DNA of 17,547 nucleotides from Euryarchaeota archaeon UBA13. Lineage in GTDB: Archaea; Thermoplasmatota; Poseidoniia; Poseidoniales; Poseidoniaceae. Below, piece by piece: positions 7,344-15,938 of this stretch (its first letter is position 1; each line of letters begins with the position of its first letter). A program made the position numbers and the translations under genes. The stretch is taken from positions 2,244-19,790 of the forward strand of contig DAHU01000036.1 of NCBI GenBank assembly GCA_002495945.1. Reading direction: 5' to 3'. The notes under the pieces were generated by a model. It worked only from the letters and a program-made list of their open reading frames with translations. It ran no database searches and had not been told where the DNA came from.

Positions 7344-8498
7344 ATGGGGAAACTTATCTTAGAAGAGAGAGTAAAGTATCCACCGTTCGAGAGTTACAGA
7401 TTCAAACCTGAATTACTTCCGATTGCAATAGGTAAATCGGAAATTGCTGATGGAATCTCGCAGGAAGAAGCATATGAAACCATTAGAAATCTACCGCCGC
7501 CGTTTAGAATTGGTAACAAATCATCGTGGCTGGTTGAAAGAAGATATACATATGAAAGTAAGACACTAAAACTGGATGAAGATCATGCACAAGAAATGCT
7601 GGAATCTGTGCCAAGAGATTCAATTGTTTACAAACAACGAACTGGATGGTACTTAACGCCTAACGTGGTCCACAAGCATGCTCGAAGAATTATGAATTTC
7701 TCCGTATCCGTACTACTAATCGCCCTTTCTTATTTATTCTTAGAGCCGGTATTAAGCTCATGGGGCATCCCAAGTATCGGTACTGGAAGAGTGAGATTTG
7801 GATTACTTGACTATCCAGTTCTTGCTGTAGTTGTAGTACCTATTTTATTCGTTCCAATATTTATGAGAGTGGCTGCGAATTTCTCAGATCTACTAAAACA
7901 AAAAAGGTTCTTGACTTCTCAACCCATGGAACCAAAAATAAATTTTCACAGCGACACCACCTCTGGAGAAGATTTAGTAGTAAACATCGAATTCCCCGAA
8001 ACCAAAGAGAATTGGCAAGGCATGTCAGTATTGTGGCGTGTAGGAGTACTACCGCCACGTAGAGATGCACTAATGGAATCTCTTGGTAGAGAACAAAATG
8101 CTCAACCTGCACCGGGTTTGACTACTGAATTACCACATCATTGGTCGGTTGATTTGGATGATGGAACCGGAGGTGGTGAAGATTCACCAATGCAGACTAC
8201 TGATGTCAAGGGTGGATTATTCCTCAAACCTATGCGCATAATGCAGCAATCAGAGATAGTTGAGTTAACTGGGAAGAAAACAACTATACCGGCTCCTATT
8301 GGTAACTGGCCAGGAACTATCTTTTCACCACTTATCAGAGTGCACTGGGAAATGTTAGTGATAATTCATCGAGAGAATCTCCCCGAATTACTATGGGTGC
8401 AGCCCTTGAAAGTAAAGCACCCCGCATTATTTTGTACTACTGAAGCAGTAGTAAATTCAGGACGTACTGAAACTAATCACCCATTATCGGTTAGTTGA
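7344..8498 (+). CDS. Hypothetical protein with two membrane helices
   Basis: I do not recognise this 384-residue family. A cytoplasmic-looking N-terminal part (1-115), rich in charge and with PPPFRIGNKSSWLVERRY, precedes two hydrophobic helices at about 117-137 (FSVSVLLIALSYLFLEPVL) and 157-175 (YPVLAVVVVPILFVPIFM), joined by a short loop. A C-terminal part of about 200 residues follows, with beta-rich stretches and an acidic glycine linker (DLDDGTGGGEDSP, about 270-282). Two helices close together would place both large parts on the same side. The start ATG has a GGGTGA ribosome site overlapping the reductase stop, so the two genes are probably translated together, hinting at a membrane or lipid role. 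It ends 3 bases from the converging mqnC stop. Confidence 0.8.
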   Translation: MGKLILEERVKYPPFESYRFKPELLPIAIGKSEIADGISQEEAYETIRNLPPPFRIGNKSSWLVERRYTYESKTLKLDEDHAQEMLESVPRDSIVYKQRTGWYLTPNVVHKHARRIMNFSVSVLLIALSYLFLEPVLSSWGIPSIGTGRVRFGLLDYPVLAVVVVPILFVPIFMRVAANFSDLLKQKRFLTSQPMEPKINFHSDTTSGEDLVVNIEFPETKENWQGMSVLWRVGVLPPRRDALMESLGREQNAQPAPGLTTELPHHWSVDLDDGTGGGEDSPMQTTDVKGGLFLKPMRIMQQSEIVELTGKKTTIPAPIGNWPGTIFSPLIRVHWEMLVIIHRENLPELLWVQPLKVKHPALFCTTEAVVNSGRTETNHPLSVS

Positions 8499-8501
8499 TG
8501 G

Positions 8502-9695
8502 TTAATACTGCTGTGGAATTGGTGCGGCTAATTCTTTTAATGAACCTGCAAAGATTTCCGTATTAAGCAAATTGTAATCACTATCACGTTTTACTGGATT
8601 GAAACCTGCCCTAATAATGGTATTTTGTAATTCTATTTCCGAGGCGGAAATTTTACTGGTACCAGAAGCAGACACAACGTTCTCTTCCATCATGGTAGAA
8701 CCTGCATCATTAGCACCAGAGAGCAGCGCCATCTGTGCAACTCCCAATCCCATTGTTGGCCAAGATGCTTGAATACTGCTAATATTGTCAAAGAATAAGC
8801 GGGATATTGCGATATGACGGATATATTCTGTTGGTCCAGCACCCAAAACATGTTTGTTTTGTCCACGATTTCGACGGCCAAATGTGTTTGATTCTAATTG
8901 GACTGGCCAAGCAATAAAGGATGTGAAACCCTTGCCGTATTGTTCAAGTGATGAATCCTGTAAATCTCTAATTCTGGCCATGTGTTCTACACGTTGGCGA
9001 AGCGTTTCTCCAAAGCCAAATACGTTGGTAGCACTGGTAGTAAGTCCGAGTGATTGTGCCTCCTCCATTACTCTCAACCAATTATCTGGGCTACCTTTTT
9101 TGGGCGAAACATCACTTCTGACATCTTCAACCAACATCTCTGCACCGCCGCCAGGAAGACCATGTAACCCTGCTGCTTTCAATTGAGATAAGACCTCTAA
9201 AGTGCTCATGCCAGAAACGTCTGCAATACCTTCAATCTCAATAGGACTGAAACAATCAAGTTGAATTTCTGGATGGTGCTTTACTAAGTATGTAATCAAG
9301 TCGATGTACCAAGAAAACTCTAACTCTGGATTAACTCCACCTTGCATTAATATTCGAGAACCACCGATATGTTCTAACTCTGTAACTCTATCTGAGATCT
9401 CTTGAAAAGACTGAGTATAGGTTTCATCATGTCCCGGTGGTCGATAAAATGAACAAAACTGGCAATTGATTGTACATACATTGGTGTAATTGACGTTTCG
9501 ATCAACCAAGTAAGTAACATTGCCATTGGGATGAAATTTTGAGCGACGGGTATCGGCGGCAATCATCAAATCATGTAACGGAGCATTCTCATATAGTTCA
9601 GCTGCATCTTCTATCGAAAGTCGAAAATCTGCTGATTTTTCAATAGTCCAGCCGTGCTGTCGCTGGAGAATTGATTGCCAAGTCAAATTTATCAC
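8502..9695 (-). CDS. mqnC: Cyclic dehypoxanthinyl futalosine synthase (radical SAM, menaquinone pathway)
   Basis: MqnC is the radical SAM enzyme of the futalosine route to menaquinone; it cyclises dehypoxanthinyl futalosine. The 397-residue protein has the 4Fe-4S motif in NVNYTNVCTINCQFCSFYR (Cys74, Cys78, Cys81), then LMQGGVNPELE (116-126), SPIEIEGIA (150-158), PGGGAEML (181-188), NVFGFGET, and a C-terminal NISSIQASWPTMG and GANDAGSTMMEENVVSASG. The SFYR after the cysteines and STMMEENVV tail separate MqnC from the related CofH and MqnE. The frame begins with GTG at 9695, directly after the aminopeptidase stop. A GGTGAT motif overlaps that GTG and is better placed for a TTG at 9686, three codons in, so the true start may be 9686. 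No other mqn gene is in the window. Confidence 0.9.
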   Translation of the reverse strand: MINLTWQSILQRQHGWTIEKSADFRLSIEDAAELYENAPLHDLMIAADTRRSKFHPNGNVTYLVDRNVNYTNVCTINCQFCSFYRPPGHDETYTQSFQEISDRVTELEHIGGSRILMQGGVNPELEFSWYIDLITYLVKHHPEIQLDCFSPIEIEGIADVSGMSTLEVLSQLKAAGLHGLPGGGAEMLVEDVRSDVSPKKGSPDNWLRVMEEAQSLGLTTSATNVFGFGETLRQRVEHMARIRDLQDSSLEQYGKGFTSFIAWPVQLESNTFGRRNRGQNKHVLGAGPTEYIRHIAISRLFFDNISSIQASWPTMGLGVAQMALLSGANDAGSTMMEENVVSASGTSKISASEIELQNTIIRAGFNPVKRDSDYNLLNTEIFAGSLKELAAPIPQQY

Positions 9696-11069
9696 CTATG
9701 ACTTGTTACCTACTATTGATTCTATATCAGTAATTGTTTTTGGACACTTGCTTGTAAGTACGACTGGCCCCTTATCTGACACGAGGATATCGTCCTCAAT
9801 TCTAATTCCTATATTGGCATATTTTTCAGGACACTGTACATCAGGTCGCCAAGCACCAAAGTACAAACCTGGCTCAATTGTTAAACACATACCTTTCTCC
9901 AAAAGTCTAGGTTTGCCATCAGGGAGATAAACACCCACATCATGCACATCCAAACCAATCCAGTGACTAGTATTGTGCATGTACCAATCCTTTAATTGTC
10001 CATTTTCAGAGTCTAGGGCCTGTTCTAGAGTTTGGTTGATGATTCCCAATTCTATCAGACCCTGTGCAAGAACTCTCTTTGCAGCCTCATGAGGGGCAGT
10101 ATATGGTCTACCGACAACACATTCGGCTATTGCAGCGTTCTGTGCGTCAAGCACGATTTGATAGATTGCTTTCTGGGGTTCTGTGAATTTACCATTGTTG
10201 GGCCATGACCTTGTAATGTCCGCTGCATAGCCACGGAATTCAGCACCCGCATCGATTAATACCACTTCACCATCTAGACATTTATCCTCATTTTCTTTGT
10301 AATGTAAGATGGTAGCATTCTCGCCACTACCAACGATTGAGGGATATGACCAACCTGATGTTCCAGCATAACGAAAGAATCCTTCTATTAGAGATTGCAA
10401 TTGATTCTCAGTAGCACCCTCACCACCGCCGTGACGCATGGCGGCTATATGGGCAAGACTTGAAACATCGGAAGCGAACTGCATCTGAGCAATCTCTGCA
10501 TCGGACTTTATGAGTCTCATTTCGGCGATTCTATTGCTTGGATCTTCTACTGAAATTGGACCGGTACCAAGTCTTTGTCTCGCTCTATCGCGTCGCTTGA
10601 TTGACTCAACAACCAGGTTATCAACAGTTGATTTCACTCCCATTCTGTGTAATATCCTCGAGGAACCTGAAACCATATTACCCAACTTTTCATTGATATC
10701 ATCAATAGAATGAGCGAAGTCGACTGGCCAATCAGCTAGGGCTCCTTCAATCCCTGGGCGTCTGCCTTCCCAAATTTCTTTGAGGGTATCCTTTGGTTGA
10801 ACGAATATGTGTGATTGCCAATCACCATTTTTGTTAACCGCACAAAATACCGCATCAGGTTCTGTCCACCCTGATAGGTAAAGCAGATTGCTCTGAGTTC
10901 GGTAGGGGTGATGAACATCGTTTGAGTGAATTGTTTCATTGGCTGAGCAAAGAATCAATAAATCATCATCGTTAAGGGATTTGTAGAGAGATTTTTGTCT
11001 TGCTCTATATTCCTCATTAGAGATTGGGTCTGGCATCTTCCCCAACTGTGCGAACATCTCTGCAAACAT
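9696..11069 (-). CDS. pepP: Xaa-Pro aminopeptidase (M24B, PepP type)
   Basis: This enzyme removes an N-terminal residue that precedes proline, using two metal ions. The 457 residues comprise an N-terminal AMP_N domain (about 15-150; YRTQSNLLYLSGWTEPDAV) and a C-terminal pita-bread domain. All five metal ligands of the family are seen: Asp273 in LIDAGAE, Asp284 in AADITRSWP, His369 in HNTSHWIGLDVHDVG, Glu399 in LTIEPG and Glu425 in GIRIEDD. His365 and His376 match the catalytic histidines. Length is close to E. coli PepP (441). No signal peptide, so it is probably cytoplasmic and works in peptide recycling. ATG 11069 is preceded by GGGAG; an ATG four codons in is an alternative. Its stop abuts the mqnC GTG. 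Confidence 0.94.
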   Translation of the reverse strand: MFAEMFAQLGKMPDPISNEEYRARQKSLYKSLNDDDLLILCSANETIHSNDVHHPYRTQSNLLYLSGWTEPDAVFCAVNKNGDWQSHIFVQPKDTLKEIWEGRRPGIEGALADWPVDFAHSIDDINEKLGNMVSGSSRILHRMGVKSTVDNLVVESIKRRDRARQRLGTGPISVEDPSNRIAEMRLIKSDAEIAQMQFASDVSSLAHIAAMRHGGGEGATENQLQSLIEGFFRYAGTSGWSYPSIVGSGENATILHYKENEDKCLDGEVVLIDAGAEFRGYAADITRSWPNNGKFTEPQKAIYQIVLDAQNAAIAECVVGRPYTAPHEAAKRVLAQGLIELGIINQTLEQALDSENGQLKDWYMHNTSHWIGLDVHDVGVYLPDGKPRLLEKGMCLTIEPGLYFGAWRPDVQCPEKYANIGIRIEDDILVSDKGPVVLTSKCPKTITDIESIVGNKS

Positions 11070-11110
11070 GATACTCCCAGTAGTTTTGACTTATTCAAAC
11101 CTTGTCAAGT

Positions 11111-12646
11111 TTATTTGCCCCATTTTGGCAGATTGAAGGAGTTGTTTTCACCCCTAGAGCGGAAGATGAGAACAGTTGAAAGTATGATAATCAAAATCAC
11201 AGAAGATAATAAAATGTAATTGATAGTATGTTCATCGTGCTGGTTTTGGGAAGCAATTTCTATATTCAATTCTAATTCTGTATAATCCCCGTCGTCATCG
11301 GACACTAGCAAAACTACCTTGTGGTGACCGGATATGTTCAATTGATCTTTAGTCAAATTTTTACCGACGTGAATTATCTCTCCATCAAGTAACCAAGTAA
11401 ATGTAAGTTCATCAACATCGTTATTTGTATCAGTTGAGTAACTTGCATCAAAAAACCATGATTCATCATTGTTAACCTGATATGCACCTTCATAACCAAG
11501 AGTCTCTGAAAAAGAGGTTTGTAGAGATATTACTGGTGGTATATTGATAACTTCGACTCGGTGAATTTCCGTAGTAAAATATCCAACCGAGTCAATGGCT
11601 AAAACTGTAATATCCCAAATTCCTGATTCATTGAATTGGACACTGATACTAGTGTCAGACACATACTCTGCATTACCGACCCCTCTAACAATCCCATTAG
11701 GCTCGCTAATAGTCCAAGTAACTGCGATAAGTGAACTGTCATAACCATCATCAACGTTGGCTGAGTAGACGTGAGTACTCATTTCTTCAACCTCTAAAGC
11801 CCCCCTAATATCTACTACAGGTGGGTTAGTGTCAAATGTCAATATTTTATGATCAATATTAGAATATCTTAGAAATGAATCCCGTAGGAACACTTCAAAC
11901 TGATAAATTCCATCATCGACATTTAGGTTGGTTTGATTGAATTCTAAGACAAAAAATCCTGCTTCATCGATACTGTGATTTAGCGAAACCTGGAAAGATT
12001 CAGACACGCAAGAATTACCACTATACTTACACACATTTGCTCTAAAGGAATATGCATCAAAATTTTCAGTAATGATAACCTCATTATTTGTTGGTGCAAT
12101 CACATCATACTGAAGGTATTTCGTTTGACTATCGTCACCATATTGGTACGATGGGACATGGGATATAACTGAAAAATGTGAAGTTTGTCCCACAAAAATT
12201 ACTATGCTTTGGGGCAGCAAGTCAGGATAATCTGGCGATGAAATAGAAAATAGACAGGTACAATTCAGTTGGTTAACTGGAATAGATAACTCCCACCTGT
12301 AAACATCGTCGGTAATTTCCACGTTTGTGAAGGTACTAGAACTCATAATAGAATTGCTAAACGGATAAATGTCGTTTATCGACTCAATGTAATCTATTGC
12401 CCATACTAACTCTGAAGCTTGCAGGTTTGATTGACCTGAGATGTTGATATAATCCTCAAACAACTCTCCTCCTGCAGTTTCTATTGAGACTGATGGTGTT
12501 ATAGATTGTTCATTATCTGTGGCTACACCATTAGGTAAACCAGTGATAGAAATAAACAAAATCACGACCAAAATAGTCGCAACCCTGCTTGCCATGTTAA
12601 TTTCTCGCATACAATACTCAAGAAGTTTCTCATTTATTGTGCTCAT
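11111..12646 (-). CDS. Secreted PKD/Ig-like surface protein with C-terminal membrane anchor
   Basis: A 511-residue exported protein. From the ATG at 12646, which overlaps the stop of the upstream giant gene as ATGA, 17 residues precede a typical signal peptide; an internal ATG at 12595 (MASRVATILVVILFISITGLPNGVA) is an alternative start that would make it N-terminal. The body is beta-rich and asparagine- and serine-rich. An Ig-like segment starts at TNPPVVDIRG and a PKD-like segment runs from NIPPVISLQTSF to TELELNIEI, with FDASYSTD and VLLVSDDDGDYTE matching PKD signatures. Two cysteine pairs lie in the N-terminal half (CTC; CKYSGNSC). A membrane helix (YILLSSVILIIILSTVLIF) and a basic tail anchor the C-terminus. 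Coupling suggests it works with the TSP3 protein at the surface, perhaps as its anchor. Function unknown. Confidence 0.82.
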   Translation of the reverse strand: MSTINEKLLEYCMREINMASRVATILVVILFISITGLPNGVATDNEQSITPSVSIETAGGELFEDYINISGQSNLQASELVWAIDYIESINDIYPFSNSIMSSSTFTNVEITDDVYRWELSIPVNQLNCTCLFSISSPDYPDLLPQSIVIFVGQTSHFSVISHVPSYQYGDDSQTKYLQYDVIAPTNNEVIITENFDAYSFRANVCKYSGNSCVSESFQVSLNHSIDEAGFFVLEFNQTNLNVDDGIYQFEVFLRDSFLRYSNIDHKILTFDTNPPVVDIRGALEVEEMSTHVYSANVDDGYDSSLIAVTWTISEPNGIVRGVGNAEYVSDTSISVQFNESGIWDITVLAIDSVGYFTTEIHRVEVINIPPVISLQTSFSETLGYEGAYQVNNDESWFFDASYSTDTNNDVDELTFTWLLDGEIIHVGKNLTKDQLNISGHHKVVLLVSDDDGDYTELELNIEIASQNQHDEHTINYILLSSVILIIILSTVLIFRSRGENNSFNLPKWGK

Positions 12647-15600
12647 TCACTGAATGGGTCACACAATTCACCTTGACCCGGGAAACTGGTCGGATTGCGC
12701 GGATTTGTGTCCCACTTGTATTCACAATAATTGACATGCCCATCACCATCGGTGTCGAACATACGATCCGCTGCATCATATGGATCAAAGTCAAAGTGAT
12801 ACTCCCATCCTGTAGCCATACCGTCATCATCATGGTCTTGGAAGTAAACTTCTGGGCCATCATTCCATTTATCACCATCTGTATCATTAGATACTGGGTT
12901 CGTATTATTCTGCATCTCTTCAAAATTAGTGTAATTAGCTAAGTTCTGATAGAATTGTGCGCCATCTGGAGTATCGGGGTCAATATGGCAATCTGAAAAC
13001 GAAGAATCATTGTAACTTGGGCAGTACCGTTTTATCAGCCCAGTACGGTTTAGTCCATCCTCATCAGGGTCTTCTTGACCATCCTCAATACCATCTAGGT
13101 CACTGTCAATCATTGATGGGTCGAGAATACCTCTGGAACCAAATGCCGATAGTGATTCGTTGTCAATTAAGCCAGATTCGATAGCATATTGTGAATATTT
13201 TACTTCCCAGCCATCAAACAACATGTCACCATCTGAATCTTTGTCGACAGGATTAGTGTTCCACTTATCAGGTGCCTCAGCGCCATTTAGCAGCGAATCG
13301 TTATCGATATCATAAACCGCATCTGGGAGTTGCGCAACAGCATTGGCTGCGGAAGGGTCAAGGGCCCACCGTCCGTTACAGTCGCACAGTGGATTATTTG
13401 GAACGCTAAACCCGCTTAGGTTCATTTCATAAATTTCGAATTGCTTTTCTTGAACAAAACCACCTAATGTGTTGATCCATAAGTATCCGCCCGGACTCTT
13501 GGCACAGTTATTATTTTGTGAAGGTACACAGTTGGGAATCTCCCATGAACTGGTTGCTACCCAGAGGCTGTGAGAGTTGGTATTGTCCTCTTCAGATTCC
13601 ACTTGCATCTCCCAACCGTCAAGCATACCATCGCCGTCTGTATCATTAACTAGAGGATGAGTAGCTTCTTGGAATGGTCGAGGTATGTACAGTACTTCAT
13701 TACCGTCTTTCAACCCGTCACCATCCGTGTCAGAGTTGTTAGCATGGGTCAAAAATCCATCTTTACCGACAATTACCTCTTCACCATCTTCTAAACCATC
13801 ATTATCTGTATCAAAAGCGCAAGGACTGGTTGTATACGCTTCTCCGCCACCGAGTGGCCATTGCAGAGTGCCGCCACCACCAGTCGCTTCGAATTGGTCG
13901 TCTAAGCCATCACCGTCAGTGTCGGGGTTTGATGCGTTGGAACCAGAATCGCACAGCGAAGAATATTCAACAAAGTCGGAAAGACCATCAGAATCAGTGT
14001 CCGGTAGGCCCGGGTCTGATACTACAAGAGTGATTTCAACACCTCGATTGACAACCAAAATTTCCCAGCCAAATACTTCTATACCGTCGATTAAACCGTC
14101 GTTATCGGTATCTGCATCCATTGGATCTGTTGAGCGACCGATGATTAGGTTAGGTTCGCCATTTTCATCATATGGTTCATTATTCTTGAATTTGGCTTCA
14201 TATTCGTCCTCGTTGGTAAATCGCTCATTGTCTTCAACAACGACAAACCATACGGTGTCTCTTGAAGAGATAACTTGGTCAACTGAAACATACATCTGAT
14301 AAATTGTTCCTGACGAGGGTGCTTTGATATTAACAGGTTCTGTTTGGCCACCTGCCTTGGTATATTCCGCACGTACAACGGTTTCACCTTCGGCAACTGT
14401 TTCACCTATTGTTTTCTTCACTTGGGTTACTCTTGTGTTGAACACTAGTTCATCATACACTGCGGAACCATCTCCATCTCGATCCCACCCGTCCATGTCT
14501 GGGTCATCATCACCGTTACTACTATCTCTTGGATTCAATCCATTGTTAGTTTCCCAACCATCTGGCATACCGTCTAGGTCAGTATCTTCTAACCATGGAG
14601 AGGTAAAATTCTCAGCACCGAACATAAGGGCAGAGCCATACTCTTCCAAATTATTGAGTCCATCATCATCCCAATCGAAAAACCCGTCTGAAGGGTCACT
14701 TGGGTCCAATACATTTGTTGAATCAAGTCGGTTTAGATTTAGCGCATTAACAACATTTTCCGATGGGAATATTGAGTAGCAATATTCGTAACCATCGGGC
14801 ATACCATCGCCATCAGAATCCCAATCTGATGGACCATTCAGCAAGCCATCATTGTCATCATCAAGGTAGAACCATGAGGTATTTTTATTCATAAATGGTG
14901 CATTAAATGGGAAAGTTTGGGAGTTATCATCGCGGATGGGCTCATTACAATTTCGATATACTGGTTCGTTATTACGGTCTATACCTTGGGTAAGGCCAAT
15001 TGCTCGATAAAGTTGTAATTGGACGCGCGAAATCTCTTCAGCATCTGATAATAGGTCACCGTCTGAGTCCTCTTGTGTGGGGTCAGTGGCAAATAACTCC
15101 TCCTGGAAGTTAGCCAATCCGTCGTCATCAAAGTCTAGTACATTGTCGCATGAATGTTGGCCAAAACCATTGCTCAATTCTTCCCAAGAAGGCGTATCAT
15201 CGTCAAGATTGTAAAATTCTCTTAGACTATTCTTCAAATCAGCAGTCAACAAGACACAATCCCAATTTCCGCTAAGTGGGTCGAACAAGGTGAATGAACC
15301 CCCTGGAATTTCGATATCAACCATGTAGACTGATTCCCACTTGTCGTTAAGACCGTCGTTGTCTGTATCAGACCTTTGCGGATCGGTTTTTAGCTCCTGT
15401 TCTTGTTGGTTGGTGAGTCCATCATTATCTGGATCTCCATTAGGACCTTGATTTGGGTCTGGCCAAGAGTCTGTTTCATTTTCTTGAGCCGCCTCTTCAA
15501 CATCTGCTTCACCAGGGTCTTGCTCAAGCGGGTCTGATTCACCATCATCAAGCGGATTCAAGCCGTGTTGAACTTCCCAACCATCTTCCATTCCGTCGCC

Positions 15601-15852
15601 GTCAGTGTCCTTATTGGTGGGGTCTGTTCCGTACTGAGTTCTCTCAAGGGTGTCTGCTAAACCATCATTATCTGAATCCTCAGCTTGTATGGTAGTTATC
15701 CCATCGCCCGATACGTCCTCTTCCACAGCACTATCAAAATTACCGAGACCTTCGCTGGTTTGAAGCACACCAGAAACGCCCACAAATATTGAACCAAAAA
15801 TTAGTGTTGAAACTATTGCTACATAGGCCATTTGATTAGGATTTAACGACAT
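12643..15852 (-). CDS. Giant aspartate-rich TSP3-like calcium-loop repeat surface protein
   Basis: A 1069-residue protein with an N-terminal export or anchor helix (about 8-30, MAYVAIVSTLIFGSIFVGVSG). The rest carries about 24 loops of the form D-x-D-x-D-G-[LM]-x-D-x-x-E (DTDGDGMEDGWE, DSDNDGLADTLE and others), as in thrombospondin type 3 repeats, whose aspartates bind calcium in extracellular proteins. Between repeats, at about 470-542, lies an unrelated segment (VTQVKKTIGETVAEGETV to APSSGTIYQMYVSVDQVI and VWFVVVE) that looks like a lipoyl/barrel-sandwich fold. There is no C-terminal anchor. I chose ATG 15852 because GTGAAGTGAT lies just upstream; a GTG three codons earlier (15861) overlaps that site. 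The next gene starts within its stop (ATGA). A role in cell surface, adhesion or calcium binding is inferred. Confidence 0.88.
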   Translation of the reverse strand: MSLNPNQMAYVAIVSTLIFGSIFVGVSGVLQTSEGLGNFDSAVEEDVSGDGITTIQAEDSDNDGLADTLERTQYGTDPTNKDTDGDGMEDGWEVQHGLNPLDDGESDPLEQDPGEADVEEAAQENETDSWPDPNQGPNGDPDNDGLTNQQEQELKTDPQRSDTDNDGLNDKWESVYMVDIEIPGGSFTLFDPLSGNWDCVLLTADLKNSLREFYNLDDDTPSWEELSNGFGQHSCDNVLDFDDDGLANFQEELFATDPTQEDSDGDLLSDAEEISRVQLQLYRAIGLTQGIDRNNEPVYRNCNEPIRDDNSQTFPFNAPFMNKNTSWFYLDDDNDGLLNGPSDWDSDGDGMPDGYEYCYSIFPSENVVNALNLNRLDSTNVLDPSDPSDGFFDWDDDGLNNLEEYGSALMFGAENFTSPWLEDTDLDGMPDGWETNNGLNPRDSSNGDDDPDMDGWDRDGDGSAVYDELVFNTRVTQVKKTIGETVAEGETVVRAEYTKAGGQTEPVNIKAPSSGTIYQMYVSVDQVISSRDTVWFVVVEDNERFTNEDEYEAKFKNNEPYDENGEPNLIIGRSTDPMDADTDNDGLIDGIEVFGWEILVVNRGVEITLVVSDPGLPDTDSDGLSDFVEYSSLCDSGSNASNPDTDGDGLDDQFEATGGGGTLQWPLGGGEAYTTSPCAFDTDNDGLEDGEEVIVGKDGFLTHANNSDTDGDGLKDGNEVLYIPRPFQEATHPLVNDTDGDGMLDGWEMQVESEEDNTNSHSLWVATSSWEIPNCVPSQNNNCAKSPGGYLWINTLGGFVQEKQFEIYEMNLSGFSVPNNPLCDCNGRWALDPSAANAVAQLPDAVYDIDNDSLLNGAEAPDKWNTNPVDKDSDGDMLFDGWEVKYSQYAIESGLIDNESLSAFGSRGILDPSMIDSDLDGIEDGQEDPDEDGLNRTGLIKRYCPSYNDSSFSDCHIDPDTPDGAQFYQNLANYTNFEEMQNNTNPVSNDTDGDKWNDGPEVYFQDHDDDGMATGWEYHFDFDPYDAADRMFDTDGDGHVNYCEYKWDTNPRNPTSFPGQGELCDPFSE
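12727..15682 (-). repeat. Degenerate coding repeats for D-x-D-G calcium loops
   Basis: About 24 irregularly spaced units recur, visible on the plus strand as variants such as CCATCACCATCTGTATC and CCATCGCCGTCTGTATC. Third codon positions vary freely while the aspartate and glycine codons are kept, so selection acts on the protein. Spacing ranges from a few to over a hundred residues; the largest interruptions are near 14228-14445 and 13380-13600. Confidence 0.8.
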
Positions 15853-15856
15853 AATA

Positions 15857-15866
15857 ATCACTTCAC
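15857..15866 (-). promoter_or_regulatory. Ribosome binding site deciding the start of the TSP3-repeat gene
   Basis: The minus strand reads GTGAAGTGAT, then TATT, then ATG at 15852. The purine-rich GTGAT core sits four to six bases before the ATG, like the GGGTGA before ATG 7344, and it overlaps the alternative GTG at 15861, which argues against that codon. Confidence 0.5.
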
Positions 15867-15900
15867 AAGTTACGGGTAGAATGTTCTCGACATCTATCGG

Positions 15901-15906
15901 TTATAG
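15901..15906 (-). promoter_or_regulatory. Possible TATA box of the TSP3-repeat gene
   Basis: CTATAA on the minus strand, in the 86-base gap upstream of the TSP3 gene, would place a transcription start near 15878 and leave a short leader with the ribosome site. This is the only gap over 50 bases in the leftward gene series, so an internal promoter is plausible. The match is short. Confidence 0.3.
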
Positions 15907-15938
15907 AGATTAAGTATCAATGCTCTAACCTTCATCAT

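Noticed and set aside
8502..9695. Reading as CofH (F420 biosynthesis)
   Set aside because: The residues after the Fe-S cysteines (SFYR) and GSTMMEENVV near the C-terminus match MqnC rather than CofH.
14228..14445. Functional biotin or lipoate attachment site
   Set aside because: No MKM motif; the TKA is followed by an insert and the protein is exported, so modification by cytoplasmic ligases is doubtful.
13685..14779. Serine/proline-rich plus-strand frames of up to 204 codons
   Set aside because: They are antisense readings of the Asp/Gly repeat codons of the TSP3 protein; GAT/GAC repeats give Ser- and Pro-rich shadows.
12727..15682. CRISPR-like array of short repeats
   Set aside because: The units are degenerate, irregularly spaced, and in frame with protein motifs.
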